Origin: Clostridia bacterium
GTDB lineage: Bacteria > Bacillota > Clostridia > TANB77 > CAG-508
DNA: 64,000 nt
Assembly: GCA_022792395.1 (NCBI GenBank)
Contig: JAAWAX010000037.1
Coordinates: 1 to 64,000 of the forward strand
Direction: 5' to 3'
The position numbers and the translations under genes are program-made. Under the pieces are notes generated by a model. The model saw nothing but the letters and a program-made list of their open reading frames with translations. It searched no databases and was not told the DNA's origin. Shown here piece by piece: positions 1-9,619 of this stretch (position 1 is its first letter; each line of letters starts with the position of its first letter).

Positions 1-270
1 GTACAAGATGGAATTACATTAGACAACAGTGCAGAAATCATACAAGTCGAAAAATCAGGAGGAGCCCCATTAATAACCATACCTGGAAACTATGTAACAA
101 GTACTTCCGAAAGGCCAGGAGAATGTGATGGAGACAGAGCAGAAAGCGTAATTATTACACCACCAACAGGATTAAGCACAAATGATATAGCTTATATTAT
201 ATTAGCGATTAGCTCTTTAGGAGTCTTAACATCAGGAATTATCTTAATTAAGAAATTTGTATTAAAATAA
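1..270 (+). CDS. C-terminal end of a cell-surface protein (partial)
   Basis: The reading frame is open from the window edge to TAA at 268-270, giving the last 89 residues. The end has the layout of a Gram-positive wall-sorting tail: a proline/threonine motif (TPPTG, similar to LPXTG but not canonical), a hydrophobic segment of about 20 residues (AYIILAISSLGVLTSG...), then a short basic tail ending KKFVLK. The upstream part is Thr/Ser/Gly-rich as in extracellular stalks. The protein is therefore probably a membrane- or sortase-anchored surface protein whose N-terminus lies outside the window. Whether TPPTG is cleaved by a sortase cannot be told from sequence; the hydrophobic segment could simply anchor it. 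Confidence 0.7.
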   Translation, partial: VQDGITLDNSAEIIQVEKSGGAPLITIPGNYVTSTSERPGECDGDRAESVIITPPTGLSTNDIAYIILAISSLGVLTSGIILIKKFVLK

Positions 271-286
271 AATCTGAATGTATGTT

Positions 287-332
287 AAAAAAGGCTTATG
301 AGTGTTTATATTAACACTTATAGCCTTTTTTT
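287..332 (+). terminator. Rho-independent terminator of the surface protein gene
   Basis: An AAGGCT...AGCCTT stem with the inner arms AGTGTT/AACACT is followed by a run of seven T, 17 bases after the stop codon. Confidence 0.8.
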
Positions 333-527
333 CTTGTATAGGAAAAATCGAAAATTTTTCCTATACAAGAAAACGCATTCCACAGAAAATTCTTACAGAA
401 TTTTTGCGGGCGAACTTCTAACGCATCATGAATTTGTAACAGCTAAAGCTTAACAACTTCAAGAAAGGACGGGGCATGTAAATAATCTAAAAGGTCAAAA
501 AAATTTCAATCATGCCCCTTTTGTTCT
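333..527 (+). repeat. Three-hairpin dispersed element, copy 1
   Basis: The element has (I) a 16-bp perfect inverted repeat beginning CTTGTATAGG; (II) a core, ATTCCACAG followed by the stem AAAATTC/GAATTTT and then GCGGGCGAAC; (III) a GGGGCATG...CATGCCCC hairpin followed by TTTTGTTCT. Copy 2 at 52995-53186 is almost identical over the whole length; diverged copies are at 9473, 12959 and 45712. No open reading frame is apparent, so it is either a mobile miniature element or a structured RNA. Confidence 0.8.
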
Positions 528-878
528 ATTGTAGAGAATAAATCTAAAGAAAAGTATAGTAATTTGGCATATATTATGGTATGATATATAGGTAAAAAAA
601 ATAGCGGTAAAAGAACAATTGTATTTCCAAATGAGTAATACAAACTGAACATCATAATTTGCTTTTTTATTGCTTTTTTTTACAATCTGTAATAAAATAA
701 AAAGCAGAAAATAAAACGAAAAAAAGAAAAAGAAAAAAATAGATAAAAAAATGTAAAAAACTTTTTTAGAATAGGTTACTAAAAAAGACAAAAACCACAA
801 AGGACAAGTAGTAAAATAAGCCTATAAAGTTATGAGTTGAAAAGGCAGAAAAGGGTAGAACAAGAAAAAATGAAAAAT
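528..878. other. AT-rich intergenic stretch before spoIIE
   Basis: No gene or RNA is recognised here. The sequence is extremely A-rich on the plus strand (about 680-780). Possible -10 motifs occur near 580-590, but I see no well-spaced -35 partner, so I do not call a promoter for spoIIE. Confidence 0.4.
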
Positions 879-947
879 GTTCCCAAACAAACCCAGAGCC
901 AATGGGGAAAATTTCCCCATTGAAACCCGGAACCAGTGGGGAAAATT
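879..947 (-). repeat. REP-like repeat, two units
   Basis: Two tandem copies, in minus orientation, of the unit with TTCCCC...GGGGAA ends and the core CCGGAACCAG (complement of CTGGTTCCGG). It lies just before spoIIE. Confidence 0.75.
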
Positions 948-978
948 CATAGCTTAAAAAACATAAGAGGTGGTAAGG

Positions 979-3377
979 ATGTATCAAAGTGAAAATGTAA
1001 TAGAAAAAGAAAATCATAAAACGAATATTTTTTCTAATGTATTTGCTATCAAAAATGTAGTCGTTTATATTATTTCATTTATGCTGTCTATGGTTGGATT
1101 AGGGGGAGAATTTTCAATCTTTAGTATTAGCATGTTAGGTGCTTGTATGGCATCTTCTGTACCTGTATTAGGTGTTATTATGGTATCCTTGATAGGAAAT
1201 CTAATAAAATATGGAGTAGGGGGAGCTTTAGGATATTTCCTAACAACTCTAGTATTAGTAGTGGCATTATTTATTTTTAAGCCAGTCTATAATGAACAAG
1301 AAAAAAATGAAAAAATAAAAATTGGAAAACATATCTTATTTTCTATTTTAGCAATACAAATTGTAAAATTAGCGATGTCTGGATTTACAATTTATGATGT
1401 ATTATCCAGCATAACCATAGCTATTATAGGATTAGTATTTTATAAAATATTTGTCAATTCAGCGATTGTTTTACAAGACTTTTGGACAAGAAGAGCTTTC
1501 ACAATTGAAGAATTAATAGGGGCAAGTCTAATTTTAGCAATTAGTGTAGGAGCATTTGGAGATACTAACTTATTTGGTTTTAATATTAAAAATATTTTAA
1601 GTATTTTAATTGTCATGATACTAGGATGGAAAAATGGAATTTTAGTAGGAACAACAACAGGAGTAACCATAGGCATAACCATTCGGAGTCATCACTGGTT
1701 CGGAACCAATTATGATAGCAGCCTATAGTATTTCTGGGATGATGGCAGGAGTGTTAAATCGATTTGGTAAAATAGGGGTTGTAGTAGGATTTGCTTTAGG
1801 AAATGTGGTATTGGCATATGTATCCAATGGATATACAGTTGAATTAATTCATTTTAAAGAGATTTTAATTGCTTGTATTGGATTACTTGCCGTTCCAAAT
1901 AGCTTACATATCGACCTAGAAGAATTTATTGGTAACACAAAACTTTTACCAATCACACCAGATAGAGGATTAAATAAAAGTAAGGAAGTAGCACAGAATT
2001 TAAATCAAGTATCACAAGCGATACAAGAAATGGCTACCACTTATACACAAGCAGAACAAAGTTCTTATGATGCCAATAAACAAATTTTTATAGCAGAATT
2101 ACTAAATAGTTTAGAACCATACAAAGACAATATGTTATATGAGGACATAGCGGACACAGAAGGTACTATTATCGAGCAGATATTTAAGTTCTTATTGGAC
2201 AAACAAGAAATAGATAGACAAGCCTTATTAGAAATATTTGCAAAATGTAATAGTTATATTGTTGGGTTTGATGATAAAGATGTTAGCCAATATTTAGAAG
2301 AAAATATATCACAAATGGTTCGCATGATTAATATTTCTTATAAGGCAACAAAATCGGATTTTATTTGGAAAAAACGAGTAGAAGAAAACCAAAAGAATAT
2401 GGGGAAACAGCTAGATGGTGTTTCAAAAGCGATTCAAAAAATGGCAAAAGGAATCGAAAATGACATTGAAAATGAGGCACAATATGAAAAACCAAAAGCA
2501 GAAATCATAGAATTATTAAAACAGAAGAATATTTTAGTAGAAGATATCTCTATCAAAAAAGAAGGAAGATATATGTTAGAAGTATATTTAGATGAGATAT
2601 TAGAAACAGCTAAAATTGAAAACATAGAAAAAATAGCAACCCAAGTATTAAAAGAAACGATTGTTTTGAATGAAGAAGCTAGTGTAGGGAAAAAATTAAA
2701 CTTTTTATCAGATGATAAATATGTTATGGCAATAGGGACAGGAGAAGAAACAAAAAGTCAAAGCGAGCTTTCAGGAGATGCTATGCTAAATATGAGACTA
2801 AAAGATGGAAAATATTTAGTAGCCATTAGTGATGGGATGGGAACAGGAACAAAAGCAAGACAAAGTAGTACACGGAGTATTAAGAATGTTAGAAAATCTG
2901 TTACTATCTGGTTTTGACAAAAATATTTCACTTGATTTAATCAATACATCATTCATAAATCAAAATACTGAAGTATTTGCTACACTAGACATAGCGATTA
3001 TTGATTTGTACAAAGGGAATATTGAATTTATAAAAAGTGGAGCTTGTCCAACCTATATCAAAAATAACAAAAAAGTACAAATGATTCAATCAAATTCCTT
3101 GCCAACTGGAATGGTAGATGGAAATCAAATCCAAACTTTTGATAAAGATATTACTTCTGGTGATATTATGCTGATGTGTTCAGATGGTATTTTAGATGCT
3201 AATATTGAATATAAGAATAAAGAGTTGTGGGTAAAATATATGTTAGAAGATATCGAAACTACCAACACCAAGAAAATTGCAGATCTTATTTTAAATGAAG
3301 CAATTGACAATACTTTTGGAAATGTGAAAGATGACATGAGCGTTATGGTATGTAAATTTAAAAAGAAAGAGGAGTAA
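979..3377 (+). CDS. spoIIE: Stage II sporulation protein E (PP2C phosphatase), interrupted twice at CGG
   Basis: SpoIIE dephosphorylates SpoIIAA and so releases sigma-F in the forespore. Read conventionally the gene falls into three pieces (to 1728, 1712-2917, 2829-3377). Skipping one C at CGG 1684-1686 and one at CGG 2873-2875 joins them into 798 residues, close to the usual length (about 800). The N-terminal 300 residues are strongly hydrophobic with many membrane spans; the middle is helical; the C-terminus is a PP2C domain with SGDAM, SDGMGTG near residue 616, MCSDGILD and DDMSVM metal-site motifs. ATG 979 is preferred to GTG 970 because AGAGGTGG lies 5 bases upstream. The target SpoIIAA is encoded at 49265. 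Family identity is certain; how the frame is restored is inference. Confidence 0.88.
1684..1686 (+). other. In-frame CGG, +1 frameshift site 1 (spoIIE codon 236)
   Basis: The zero frame reads ATT CGG AGT and stops at 1726-1728. Skipping the C gives ATT (C) GGA GTC ATC ACT GGT, translating as IGVITG, which continues the hydrophobic membrane domain into the next frame. Confidence 0.8.
2873..2875 (+). other. In-frame CGG, +1 frameshift site 2 (spoIIE codon 632)
   Basis: The zero frame reads ACA CGG AGT and stops at 2915-2917. Skipping the C gives ACA (C) GGA GTA TTA AGA ATG, joining the two halves of the PP2C domain. Confidence 0.8.
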
Positions 3378-3391
3378 ACTCCTCTTTTTTT
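3366..3391 (+). terminator. Terminator overlapping the spoIIE stop
   Basis: AAAGAGGAGT/ACTCCTCTTT with a two-base loop, followed by T7. The stop codon lies in the loop region. Confidence 0.85.
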
Positions 3392-3486
3392 GAATATTAA
3401 TCCTATTATTTCTTGATTTTTTATGTTATTTATAGTAGAATAATAAAACAAGAAACGAGATAAAATAAAAAAGCTAGGAGGTAGGA

Positions 3487-5154
3487 ATGCAGGGAATTGG
3501 AATTGGAATTAGCGACTTTAAAAGATTAAGAGTAAGAGACAATTATTTTATTGATAAATCTTTATATATTAAAGAAATCATAGATAATCAAGCTAGCGTT
3601 ATTTTAGTAACCAGACCACGAAGATTTGGAAAGACCTTAAATATGAGTATGTTGAGATACTATTTTGATTGTACAGAAAAAGATAATAAAGAATTATTTA
3701 AAGGTTTAAAAATCATGGAGCAAGAAGAGAAATACACTTCAAAATTAGGAAATTATCCAGTCATTTATATGACCTTAAAAGATGTACAAGATAGAAACTA
3801 CGAAAACATGTTATTAGATATGAAAACAGAAGTTTTAAATGTATATCAAGAATATAGATATTTATTAGATAGTGAAAAAATATATGAAGAAGAGAAAGAA
3901 AAAATAAAAGAAATTTTATTTGGAAGAGAAGATGAAGTAGCTCTAAAAAATAGTATCCGAGAGTTAACCAAATATTTAAATCGACATCATGGAAAACCAG
4001 TTATGTTATTGGTAGATGAATATGATGTGCCATTACAGAATGCTTATGTAGAAGGATATTATGAAGAAGCCATTAAATTTTTCAAAACTTTTTATGGTAT
4101 AACCTTTAAAGACAATCCGTATTTAGAAAAAACAATCATAACAGGAGTATCCAGAGTAGCCAAAGAGAGTATATTTAGTGGAGCGAATAACTTTAAAGTA
4201 TTTACTGTATTAGACAATGAATTTAGTGATGATTTTGGTATTACATCAGAAGAAATGGAAAAAGTAGAAGAAGACTTCCAAATAGAAGAAGATAGAGAAG
4301 AAATTAAAAAATTATATGATGGTTATACTATAGGAAATACACAAGGAATTTATAATCCATGGAGTATTTTAAATTATTTAACAGATAGAAAATTGGTACC
4401 CTATTGGGTCAATACCAGTTCCAATGATTTAATTAAGTTAATCTTAAAAAATTCAACAACAGTGAAAGAAAAAATAGAAAGATTATTAAAAGATGAATCA
4501 ATCGAAGTAAAAATAGACCAAGAAACAGTTATAGTAGGAATTGAAAAAAATGAAGACAATATTTGGGGACTATTATTAGGCACAGGATATTTAAAAGTAA
4601 CTAAAGTAGTAGATGCCTTTAAGAAAATATATCAAGTAGAAATACCAAACTACGAAATTAAATTTCTATTTGAAGATATCATTGATGATTGGTTCCGAGA
4701 CAAGGTAATAGGAAATGATTTAAATACCATTTTAAAGGACTTGGTGACATTAAATTTAGAAGAATTTGAAGAAAAATTCGAAATATTAGTAACGCAAATG
4801 TTTAGTTATATGGATGTAGGGCAAAATACAGCAGAAAATTTTTATCACGCATTTGTATTGGGAATGTTAGTGGGATTGAAAGATAGCTACTACGTAAATT
4901 CTAATCGAGAGTCAGGAATGGGAAGATATGATATCATGCTAGAACCAAAAGACAAAACAGCAAACAGTTTCATTATGGAATTTAAAGTTCACAAAGAAGA
5001 AAAAGAAAAAAGTATAGAAGAAACCATAGAAAATGCGAAAAAGCAAATAGAAGACAGAAAGTATGAAGAAAGCTTACAAGAAAGAGGCTTTACGAATATT
5101 ACAAAAATGGTATTTGCTTTTCAAGGTAAAAAAGTAAAAATGAAAGTAATATAG
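3487..5154 (+). CDS. AAA-ATPase-like protein with C-terminal PD-(D/E)XK nuclease-like domain
   Basis: The 555-residue protein begins with the typical start of the AAA-ATPase_like (PF09820) family: GISDFKRLRVRDNYFIDKS, then a P-loop-type RPRRFGKT near residue 45. A Walker B-like LLVDEYDVPL lies near residue 175 and the sensor-type TGVSRV near 220. The C-terminus carries GRYDIML...FIMEFKV, matching the D...ExK core of the PD-(D/E)XK nuclease-like domain (PF08011) usually fused to this family. These proteins are common and often multicopy in gut Clostridia and Bacteroidetes; their function is not established (defence or a mobile role has been suggested). ATG 3487 follows AGGAGGT with good spacing. 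The gene stands alone between a terminator and a WG-repeat gene 36 bases downstream. Confidence 0.85.
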   Translation: MQGIGIGISDFKRLRVRDNYFIDKSLYIKEIIDNQASVILVTRPRRFGKTLNMSMLRYYFDCTEKDNKELFKGLKIMEQEEKYTSKLGNYPVIYMTLKDVQDRNYENMLLDMKTEVLNVYQEYRYLLDSEKIYEEEKEKIKEILFGREDEVALKNSIRELTKYLNRHHGKPVMLLVDEYDVPLQNAYVEGYYEEAIKFFKTFYGITFKDNPYLEKTIITGVSRVAKESIFSGANNFKVFTVLDNEFSDDFGITSEEMEKVEEDFQIEEDREEIKKLYDGYTIGNTQGIYNPWSILNYLTDRKLVPYWVNTSSNDLIKLILKNSTTVKEKIERLLKDESIEVKIDQETVIVGIEKNEDNIWGLLLGTGYLKVTKVVDAFKKIYQVEIPNYEIKFLFEDIIDDWFRDKVIGNDLNTILKDLVTLNLEEFEEKFEILVTQMFSYMDVGQNTAENFYHAFVLGMLVGLKDSYYVNSNRESGMGRYDIMLEPKDKTANSFIMEFKVHKEEKEKSIEETIENAKKQIEDRKYEESLQERGFTNITKMVFAFQGKKVKMKVI

Positions 5155-5190
5155 AAGTAAATTTATGGCTTGGGAAGGAATGGATGAAAT

Positions 5191-6717
5191 ATGATTAATA
5201 ATAGAGGAAGAAGATATGATGGACGAAAATTAAATTTAAAAAAAGTATTTGCACTTATATTAGTGATTGTAGTAATTATTATGAGTATATTTGTGATAAA
5301 AGGAGCATTAACAAAAGGAAAAGATCAGGGGAAGATAGCTAGCAAAGACTATGCTGTTATCTTCAAAGATAACAAATGGGGTGTGATTGATTCAACTGGA
5401 AATATAGTAATAGACCCATCTTATGAGGAAATGATAACCATACCAAATAGTAAAAATGATGTATTTTTATGTGTTTATGATGTTAATTATGAAACAGGAG
5501 AATATAAAACGAAAGTATTAAATAGTAAAAACCAAGAAATATTGACACAATATGAGCAAGTAGAAGCAATTGCAAATCAAGATGCTAATTATAATGTATG
5601 GTATGAAGACAATGTATTAAAAGTAAAAAAAGATGGAAAATATGGAATTGTTAATTTAAATGACAAAAAATTAACTGAAATTCAATATGATGAAATTGTT
5701 GCTATAGAAGGAATCAAAGGAATATTAAAGGTAACAAAGGATGGAAAACAAGGTATTATTGATAATGAAGGAAAAGAAATTATACCAACACAAGTAACAG
5801 AAGTTACTAATTTAGGAAAAGACAGTAAAGAAGGCTTTATTATACAAGGGGAAGATGGAAAATATGGAGTAGTAGATTATTCCAATCAAGTTGTATTAGA
5901 AGCCAAATATGATGAAATAGCAAAAATATATAGAAATGATATGTATGTTGTAAAACAAGCAGGTAAGCAAGTTTTAATTAAAAAAGATGGAACCGAAGTA
6001 TTAAATAGTAAATTTGATGAAGTGAAAGAAATTCTAAAAAATGCAGACAATGGAATCATTTACACGTTAAATGGTAAATATGGTGTTATGAAAACGACAG
6101 GGGAAATAATTGTTGCACCAGATTATGAAGAATTAAAAGAAGCAAAAACAGGAATATTAATAACAAAACAAAATGGAAAATATGGCATCATGGATTTACA
6201 AAAGGTAGCAAAAGTAGAGCCAACTTATGTATCAATCACTTATAATGAAAAAGCAGATTTATATGTAGCAGAAAAAGAGGACTATACTAGTGATATCATA
6301 GATAATACTTTTATGGTTCGCCAATCAGGAATCTTGACAGATTTAGATGATGAAAAAGGATACATAGCCTTAAAACAAGGAGAAGAATATAAATATTATA
6401 ACTTTAAATTTGAAGAAAAAAATGTGACAGAAATTCAAACAAACAATACTTTATTCAAAAGTAAGCAAGATGGAAAATATGGATTTGTAGATAAGGATGG
6501 AAAAGTTGTAGTAGATTACCAATATGATGATGTAACAGAGCAAAATAAATTTGGATTTGCAGGAATCAAAAAAGATGGAAAATGGGGTTCTATTGATAAC
6601 AAAGGTAATATAGTACAAGAACCAACTTATGATTTAGAAGATTATTTAAAAATTGACTTTATTGGAAGATGGCATTTAGGAAAAGATATTAATATGAATT
6701 ATTATAACCAACTTTAG
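5191..6717 (+). CDS. WG-repeat protein with N-terminal membrane anchor
   Basis: The 508-residue protein has a basic N-terminus, one membrane segment (about residues 17-37, VFALILVIVVIIMSIFVI) and then a string of WG-type repeats, each close to the pattern DGKYGVVD-x-G-x-V-x-PxYDEI. At least nine clear units can be seen, the first KWGVID near residue 65 and the last KWGSIDNKGNI near 470. WG repeats (PF14903) are probable beta-propeller or solenoid surfaces for binding; the ligand is unknown. The topology implies the repeats lie outside the membrane. The spacing after the AAA-ATPase gene (36 bases, no terminator seen) would allow co-transcription. No enzymatic motif is visible. Confidence 0.85.
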   Translation: MINNRGRRYDGRKLNLKKVFALILVIVVIIMSIFVIKGALTKGKDQGKIASKDYAVIFKDNKWGVIDSTGNIVIDPSYEEMITIPNSKNDVFLCVYDVNYETGEYKTKVLNSKNQEILTQYEQVEAIANQDANYNVWYEDNVLKVKKDGKYGIVNLNDKKLTEIQYDEIVAIEGIKGILKVTKDGKQGIIDNEGKEIIPTQVTEVTNLGKDSKEGFIIQGEDGKYGVVDYSNQVVLEAKYDEIAKIYRNDMYVVKQAGKQVLIKKDGTEVLNSKFDEVKEILKNADNGIIYTLNGKYGVMKTTGEIIVAPDYEELKEAKTGILITKQNGKYGIMDLQKVAKVEPTYVSITYNEKADLYVAEKEDYTSDIIDNTFMVRQSGILTDLDDEKGYIALKQGEEYKYYNFKFEEKNVTEIQTNNTLFKSKQDGKYGFVDKDGKVVVDYQYDDVTEQNKFGFAGIKKDGKWGSIDNKGNIVQEPTYDLEDYLKIDFIGRWHLGKDINMNYYNQL

Positions 6718-6808
6718 TAGAAGTCATAAAAAGGGTTATAGTGATTTTGAATAGCAAGCAAATGCAAATTAATTTTTTTAAATTAATTTATAGTAGAAAG
6801 GGATTAAA

Positions 6809-8044
6809 ATGGAACTAAAGACAAATTATCAGTATACATACTTTATTCATCCTTTTGTGATAAAAGAGGGAAAATACCAAAAATATATATTGAAAATGTT
6901 GAAGGACAAAAATTGTAATTTAAAGATTTTTCAAAAAGAAAAAGATTTAAAACTATACAAATATTTTCTGCCCAAAATGAGAGAATTCTTATTTTCTAGT
7001 TTTAGTTATGGCAATAGCAAATTAAGAAAATTAGAAGAATTACCAATTGAAACAAGAGCAGCCTTATTAGCGAAAAATCCATGCAACATATTTGAATACA
7101 CTTTAAAAAAAGATATCCAAGGGAAATTAGAGCAAAGTAATGGAATATTTTTTAATATTCAAAAAGTAGAAATCATAACCTTTTCTACTGGTATCAGTTT
7201 TTTGGCTATTAAGACAAATGTGGAAGAATATACTGAATTTAGTAATGTACTAAATTTTAACTATAAATTTAGAGATATTAATAATGAACTAGTAAATTTA
7301 GAGAATTATGATAATATAAGAATTCAAACAGATAGCTTTGCAGATATCAAAACATTTCAAGAATTTGTAAAAGAAATAACTGGTTCTAATTCAGAAGCAG
7401 TTAGATTGAATATAGATACAGAGAGATTTTTAACTTATTCTTATGTATGTATCAATCAAGATGCTTGGAATAGTACCAACCAATTTGATGAAATTAAATA
7501 TCAATTCATTAAATATGTTAATATTTTGCCAGCAGACAATAGCAGAGACTATGAATATGAAAAAATAGAAACGTTTTCTAAATGGAAATATGCTAAATTA
7601 GGATTGACAAAATTAGGCGTGATGTTATTTTCATCTAGTAGTGATATCAATAATTATACGATTTTACCAGAAGAATATGAACATCAATATTTTTATACTT
7701 ACATTTTCAATTTATACAAAAAGATTTATTTAAAAAAGATAGAATTAGAATTGAAAAATGTTACCAAAATAAAAAAAGCAAGAAAAAAATTTGTAGAGTT
7801 TACAAAGAATTTATGGATACAAGACATTACAGAGGATGAAACAGGAACTTTATTAAATCATAAATTACATGAAGTATTTGAATTAGATGAATTGTATAAC
7901 CAAGTGAAATATAAATATGACATATTATACAAAGAATTAAACTTTGAAAAGGAGCGAAAGACTACAATTGCATTAGCAGTTATATTAGGTATTTCATTGT
8001 TACTTAATATATTAAACTTTGTAGTTTTAATACCAAAGGGATGA
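6809..8044 (+). CDS. Unknown protein with C-terminal membrane segment
   Basis: I do not recognise a family. The 411-residue protein is Lys/Glu/Tyr-rich and largely soluble-looking, with a conserved-looking segment SNVLNFNYKFRDIN near residue 150. Near the C-terminus comes a helical stretch (LYNQVKYKYDILYKELNFEKERKT) and one hydrophobic segment (about residues 388-407, LAVILGISLLLNILNFVVLI) ending in PKG. The arrangement of a helix followed by a terminal membrane span resembles CorA-like proteins, but there is no GMN motif, so I do not call it that. The ribosome binding site GAAAGG precedes ATG 6809. The stop codon abuts a block of REP-like repeats. Confidence 0.6.
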   Translation: MELKTNYQYTYFIHPFVIKEGKYQKYILKMLKDKNCNLKIFQKEKDLKLYKYFLPKMREFLFSSFSYGNSKLRKLEELPIETRAALLAKNPCNIFEYTLKKDIQGKLEQSNGIFFNIQKVEIITFSTGISFLAIKTNVEEYTEFSNVLNFNYKFRDINNELVNLENYDNIRIQTDSFADIKTFQEFVKEITGSNSEAVRLNIDTERFLTYSYVCINQDAWNSTNQFDEIKYQFIKYVNILPADNSRDYEYEKIETFSKWKYAKLGLTKLGVMLFSSSSDINNYTILPEEYEHQYFYTYIFNLYKKIYLKKIELELKNVTKIKKARKKFVEFTKNLWIQDITEDETGTLLNHKLHEVFELDELYNQVKYKYDILYKELNFEKERKTTIALAVILGISLLLNILNFVVLIPKG

Positions 8045-8045
8045 T

Positions 8046-8166
8046 TTTCCCCACTGGTTCCGGGTTTAAGTGGGGAAAATTCCCCCACTGGTGACTTAAG
8101 TTTAAATGAGGAAATTTTTTCCCGCTGGTGACTTGAATTTAAATGGAGAATTTTTCCACTGGACCT
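8046..8166 (+). repeat. REP-like repeat block, degenerate tandem units
   Basis: Begins with an intact unit (TTCCCCACTGGTTCCGGG...GTGGGGAAAA), followed by at least two decayed copies in which the core reads CTGGTGACTTAAGTTTAAA. Confidence 0.75.
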
Positions 8167-8210
8167 ATATGATGTAAATGGTCTAACTTTAGTAGAAAAG
8201 AGGAAGACAA

Positions 8211-8591
8211 TTGAAAATTAGTTGCGGAACCGATATCATTGAAATAGCAAGAATTAAAGAAAGTATAGAAGACAATAAAATAGGAAAAGCATTTGTAGAA
8301 AGAGTATATACACAAAAAGAAATTGAATATTGTGAAAGTAAAAAGATTCAAAAGTATCAACATTATGCAGTTAGATTTGCAGCCAAAGAAGCAGCTTTTA
8401 AAGCTGTTTCCAATCTATTAGAAGATAAATTTTCAATTACTTGGAAAAATTTCGAAGTTATCAATGATGAGCAGGGCAGACCAAGACTTAATATCATTGG
8501 AATTAACTTGGACAATATAGAAAACATAGATTTAAGTATGTCACATTGTAAGGAATATGCAGTTGCCAATGTGACATTATTGAGAAATTAA
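8211..8591 (+). CDS. acpS: Holo-[acyl-carrier-protein] synthase
   Basis: AcpS transfers 4'-phosphopantetheine from CoA to the serine of acyl carrier protein, activating it for fatty-acid synthesis. The 126-residue protein has the family's signatures: GTDIIEIARI near the start (catalytic Asp), RFAAKEAAFKA (residues about 55-65, Glu-Lys of the active site) and the C-terminal MSHCKEYAVANV. Length matches the usual 120-130. The start is TTG 8211, preceded by AGAGGAAG; no ATG lies upstream in frame, and the family's N-terminal motif begins four codons later. It is flanked on both sides by REP-like repeats and sits upstream of tatD. Confidence 0.93.
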   Translation: MKISCGTDIIEIARIKESIEDNKIGKAFVERVYTQKEIEYCESKKIQKYQHYAVRFAAKEAAFKAVSNLLEDKFSITWKNFEVINDEQGRPRLNIIGINLDNIENIDLSMSHCKEYAVANVTLLRN

Positions 8592-8599
8592 GTTCAAAT

Positions 8600-8634
8600 T
8601 TTCCCCACTGGTTCCGGGTTTAAATGGGGAACTT
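8600..8634 (+). repeat. REP-like repeat, single unit
   Basis: TTTTCCCCACTGGTTCCGGG, then TTTAAATGGGGAA; one intact unit between acpS and tatD. Confidence 0.8.
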
Positions 8635-8654
8635 TTTAAATTTAGGAGGTTTCA

Positions 8655-9435
8655 ATGGAATTATTTGATAGTCATGCACATTTGAATGATGAAAAATTTA
8701 ACCAAGATAGAGATAGTATAATTGAACAAATAAAAGAATCAGGAGTAACGAAATTGATTTCTGCTGGTTATAGTTTGGAAAGTTCTATTAGTGCAAAAGA
8801 GTTGGCGGATAAATACGATTTTATCTATACAACAGTAGGGATTTCCCCAAATGATATTCCACAAACAGAAGAAGAATTGTGGATAATGTTAGACAAAATG
8901 GAAGAAATGGCAAAACAAAGTAAAAAAATAGTAGCCATTGGAGAAATTGGTTTGGATTATTATTGGAATCAAGAAAATAAAGATTTACAAAGATTGGCTT
9001 TTAAAAAGCAAATAGAATTGGCAAATCGATTAGCATTGCCAATTGTAATTCATACAAGAGAAGCGGTTATGGATACGATTGAAATATTGAAACAAAATAA
9101 GGTTATTCTAAAAGGTGTATTTCATTGTTGCCCTCTTAATCGAGAGTTAGTAAAAGAAGCTTTAAAATTAGGATTTTATATTTCTTTTGCAGGACCAGTT
9201 ACTTTTAAGAATTCGAAAAATGCGGAAGAGATTATACGGAATGGTGCCAAATGAAAGAATGCTAATTGAAACAGATAGCCCATATTTATCACCAGAGCCT
9301 TTACGAGGAAGAAGAAATGATTCTAGAAATGTTAAATATATTGCACAAAAAATTGCAGATGTGAAAAATATGAAATTAGAAGAAGTAGCAAGAATTACTT
9401 ATCAAAATGCGAAAGAGATTTTTCGTATAAAATAA
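8655..9435 (+). CDS. tatD: TatD-family metal-dependent DNase, interrupted at CGG
   Basis: TatD/YcfH-type hydrolase, a TIM-barrel metalloenzyme with deoxyribonuclease activity in the characterised members. Motifs: FDSHAHL at residues 4-10 (metal ligands), GEIGLDYY near 97 (glutamate ligand), VIHTREA near 131, FHCCP near 156, and ETDSPYL (aspartate ligand) near 209. The first half runs to a TGA at 9252-9254; the second is in the +1 frame. Skipping the C of CGG 9237-9239 gives a 259-residue protein, the normal family length, and keeps the last ligand. ATG 8655 follows AGGAGGT. The terminator at 9433 closes the unit. Confidence 0.9.
9237..9239 (+). other. In-frame CGG, +1 frameshift site 3 (tatD codon 195)
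   Basis: The zero frame reads ATT ATA CGG AAT and stops five codons on. Skipping the C gives ATA (C) GGA ATG GTG CCA, restoring PNERMLIETDSPYL. Confidence 0.8.
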
Positions 9436-9472
9436 AGAGAGAACCTAGAACATTAGAGTTTTCTCTCTTTTC
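9433..9472 (+). terminator. Terminator of tatD
   Basis: AAAGAGAGAA...TTCTCTCTTT stem-loop at the stop codon, followed by T-rich sequence. Confidence 0.75.
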
Positions 9473-9611
9473 ATAGGAAAGTTATCCGAACTTCCTATCA
9501 TATAAAAACATTCCACAGAAATTGCTTTGCAATTTTTGCGGACGAACAATTAAATGTGGGCTGAACACTACCTATTAAATTTTATAAAATATTAATCAGC
9601 CTACTTTTGGT
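9473..9611 (+). repeat. Three-hairpin dispersed element, copy 3
   Basis: Arms ATAGGAAAGTT/AACTTCCTAT, then ACATTCCACAG with the stem AAATTG/CAATTT and GCGGACGAAC, then GTGGGCTGA...TCAGCCTAC. Compared with copy 1, stems II and III have different sequences but still pair. The last hairpin also lies just past the end of the convergent minus-strand gene and could terminate it. Confidence 0.7.
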
Positions 9612-9619
9612 TTTATATT

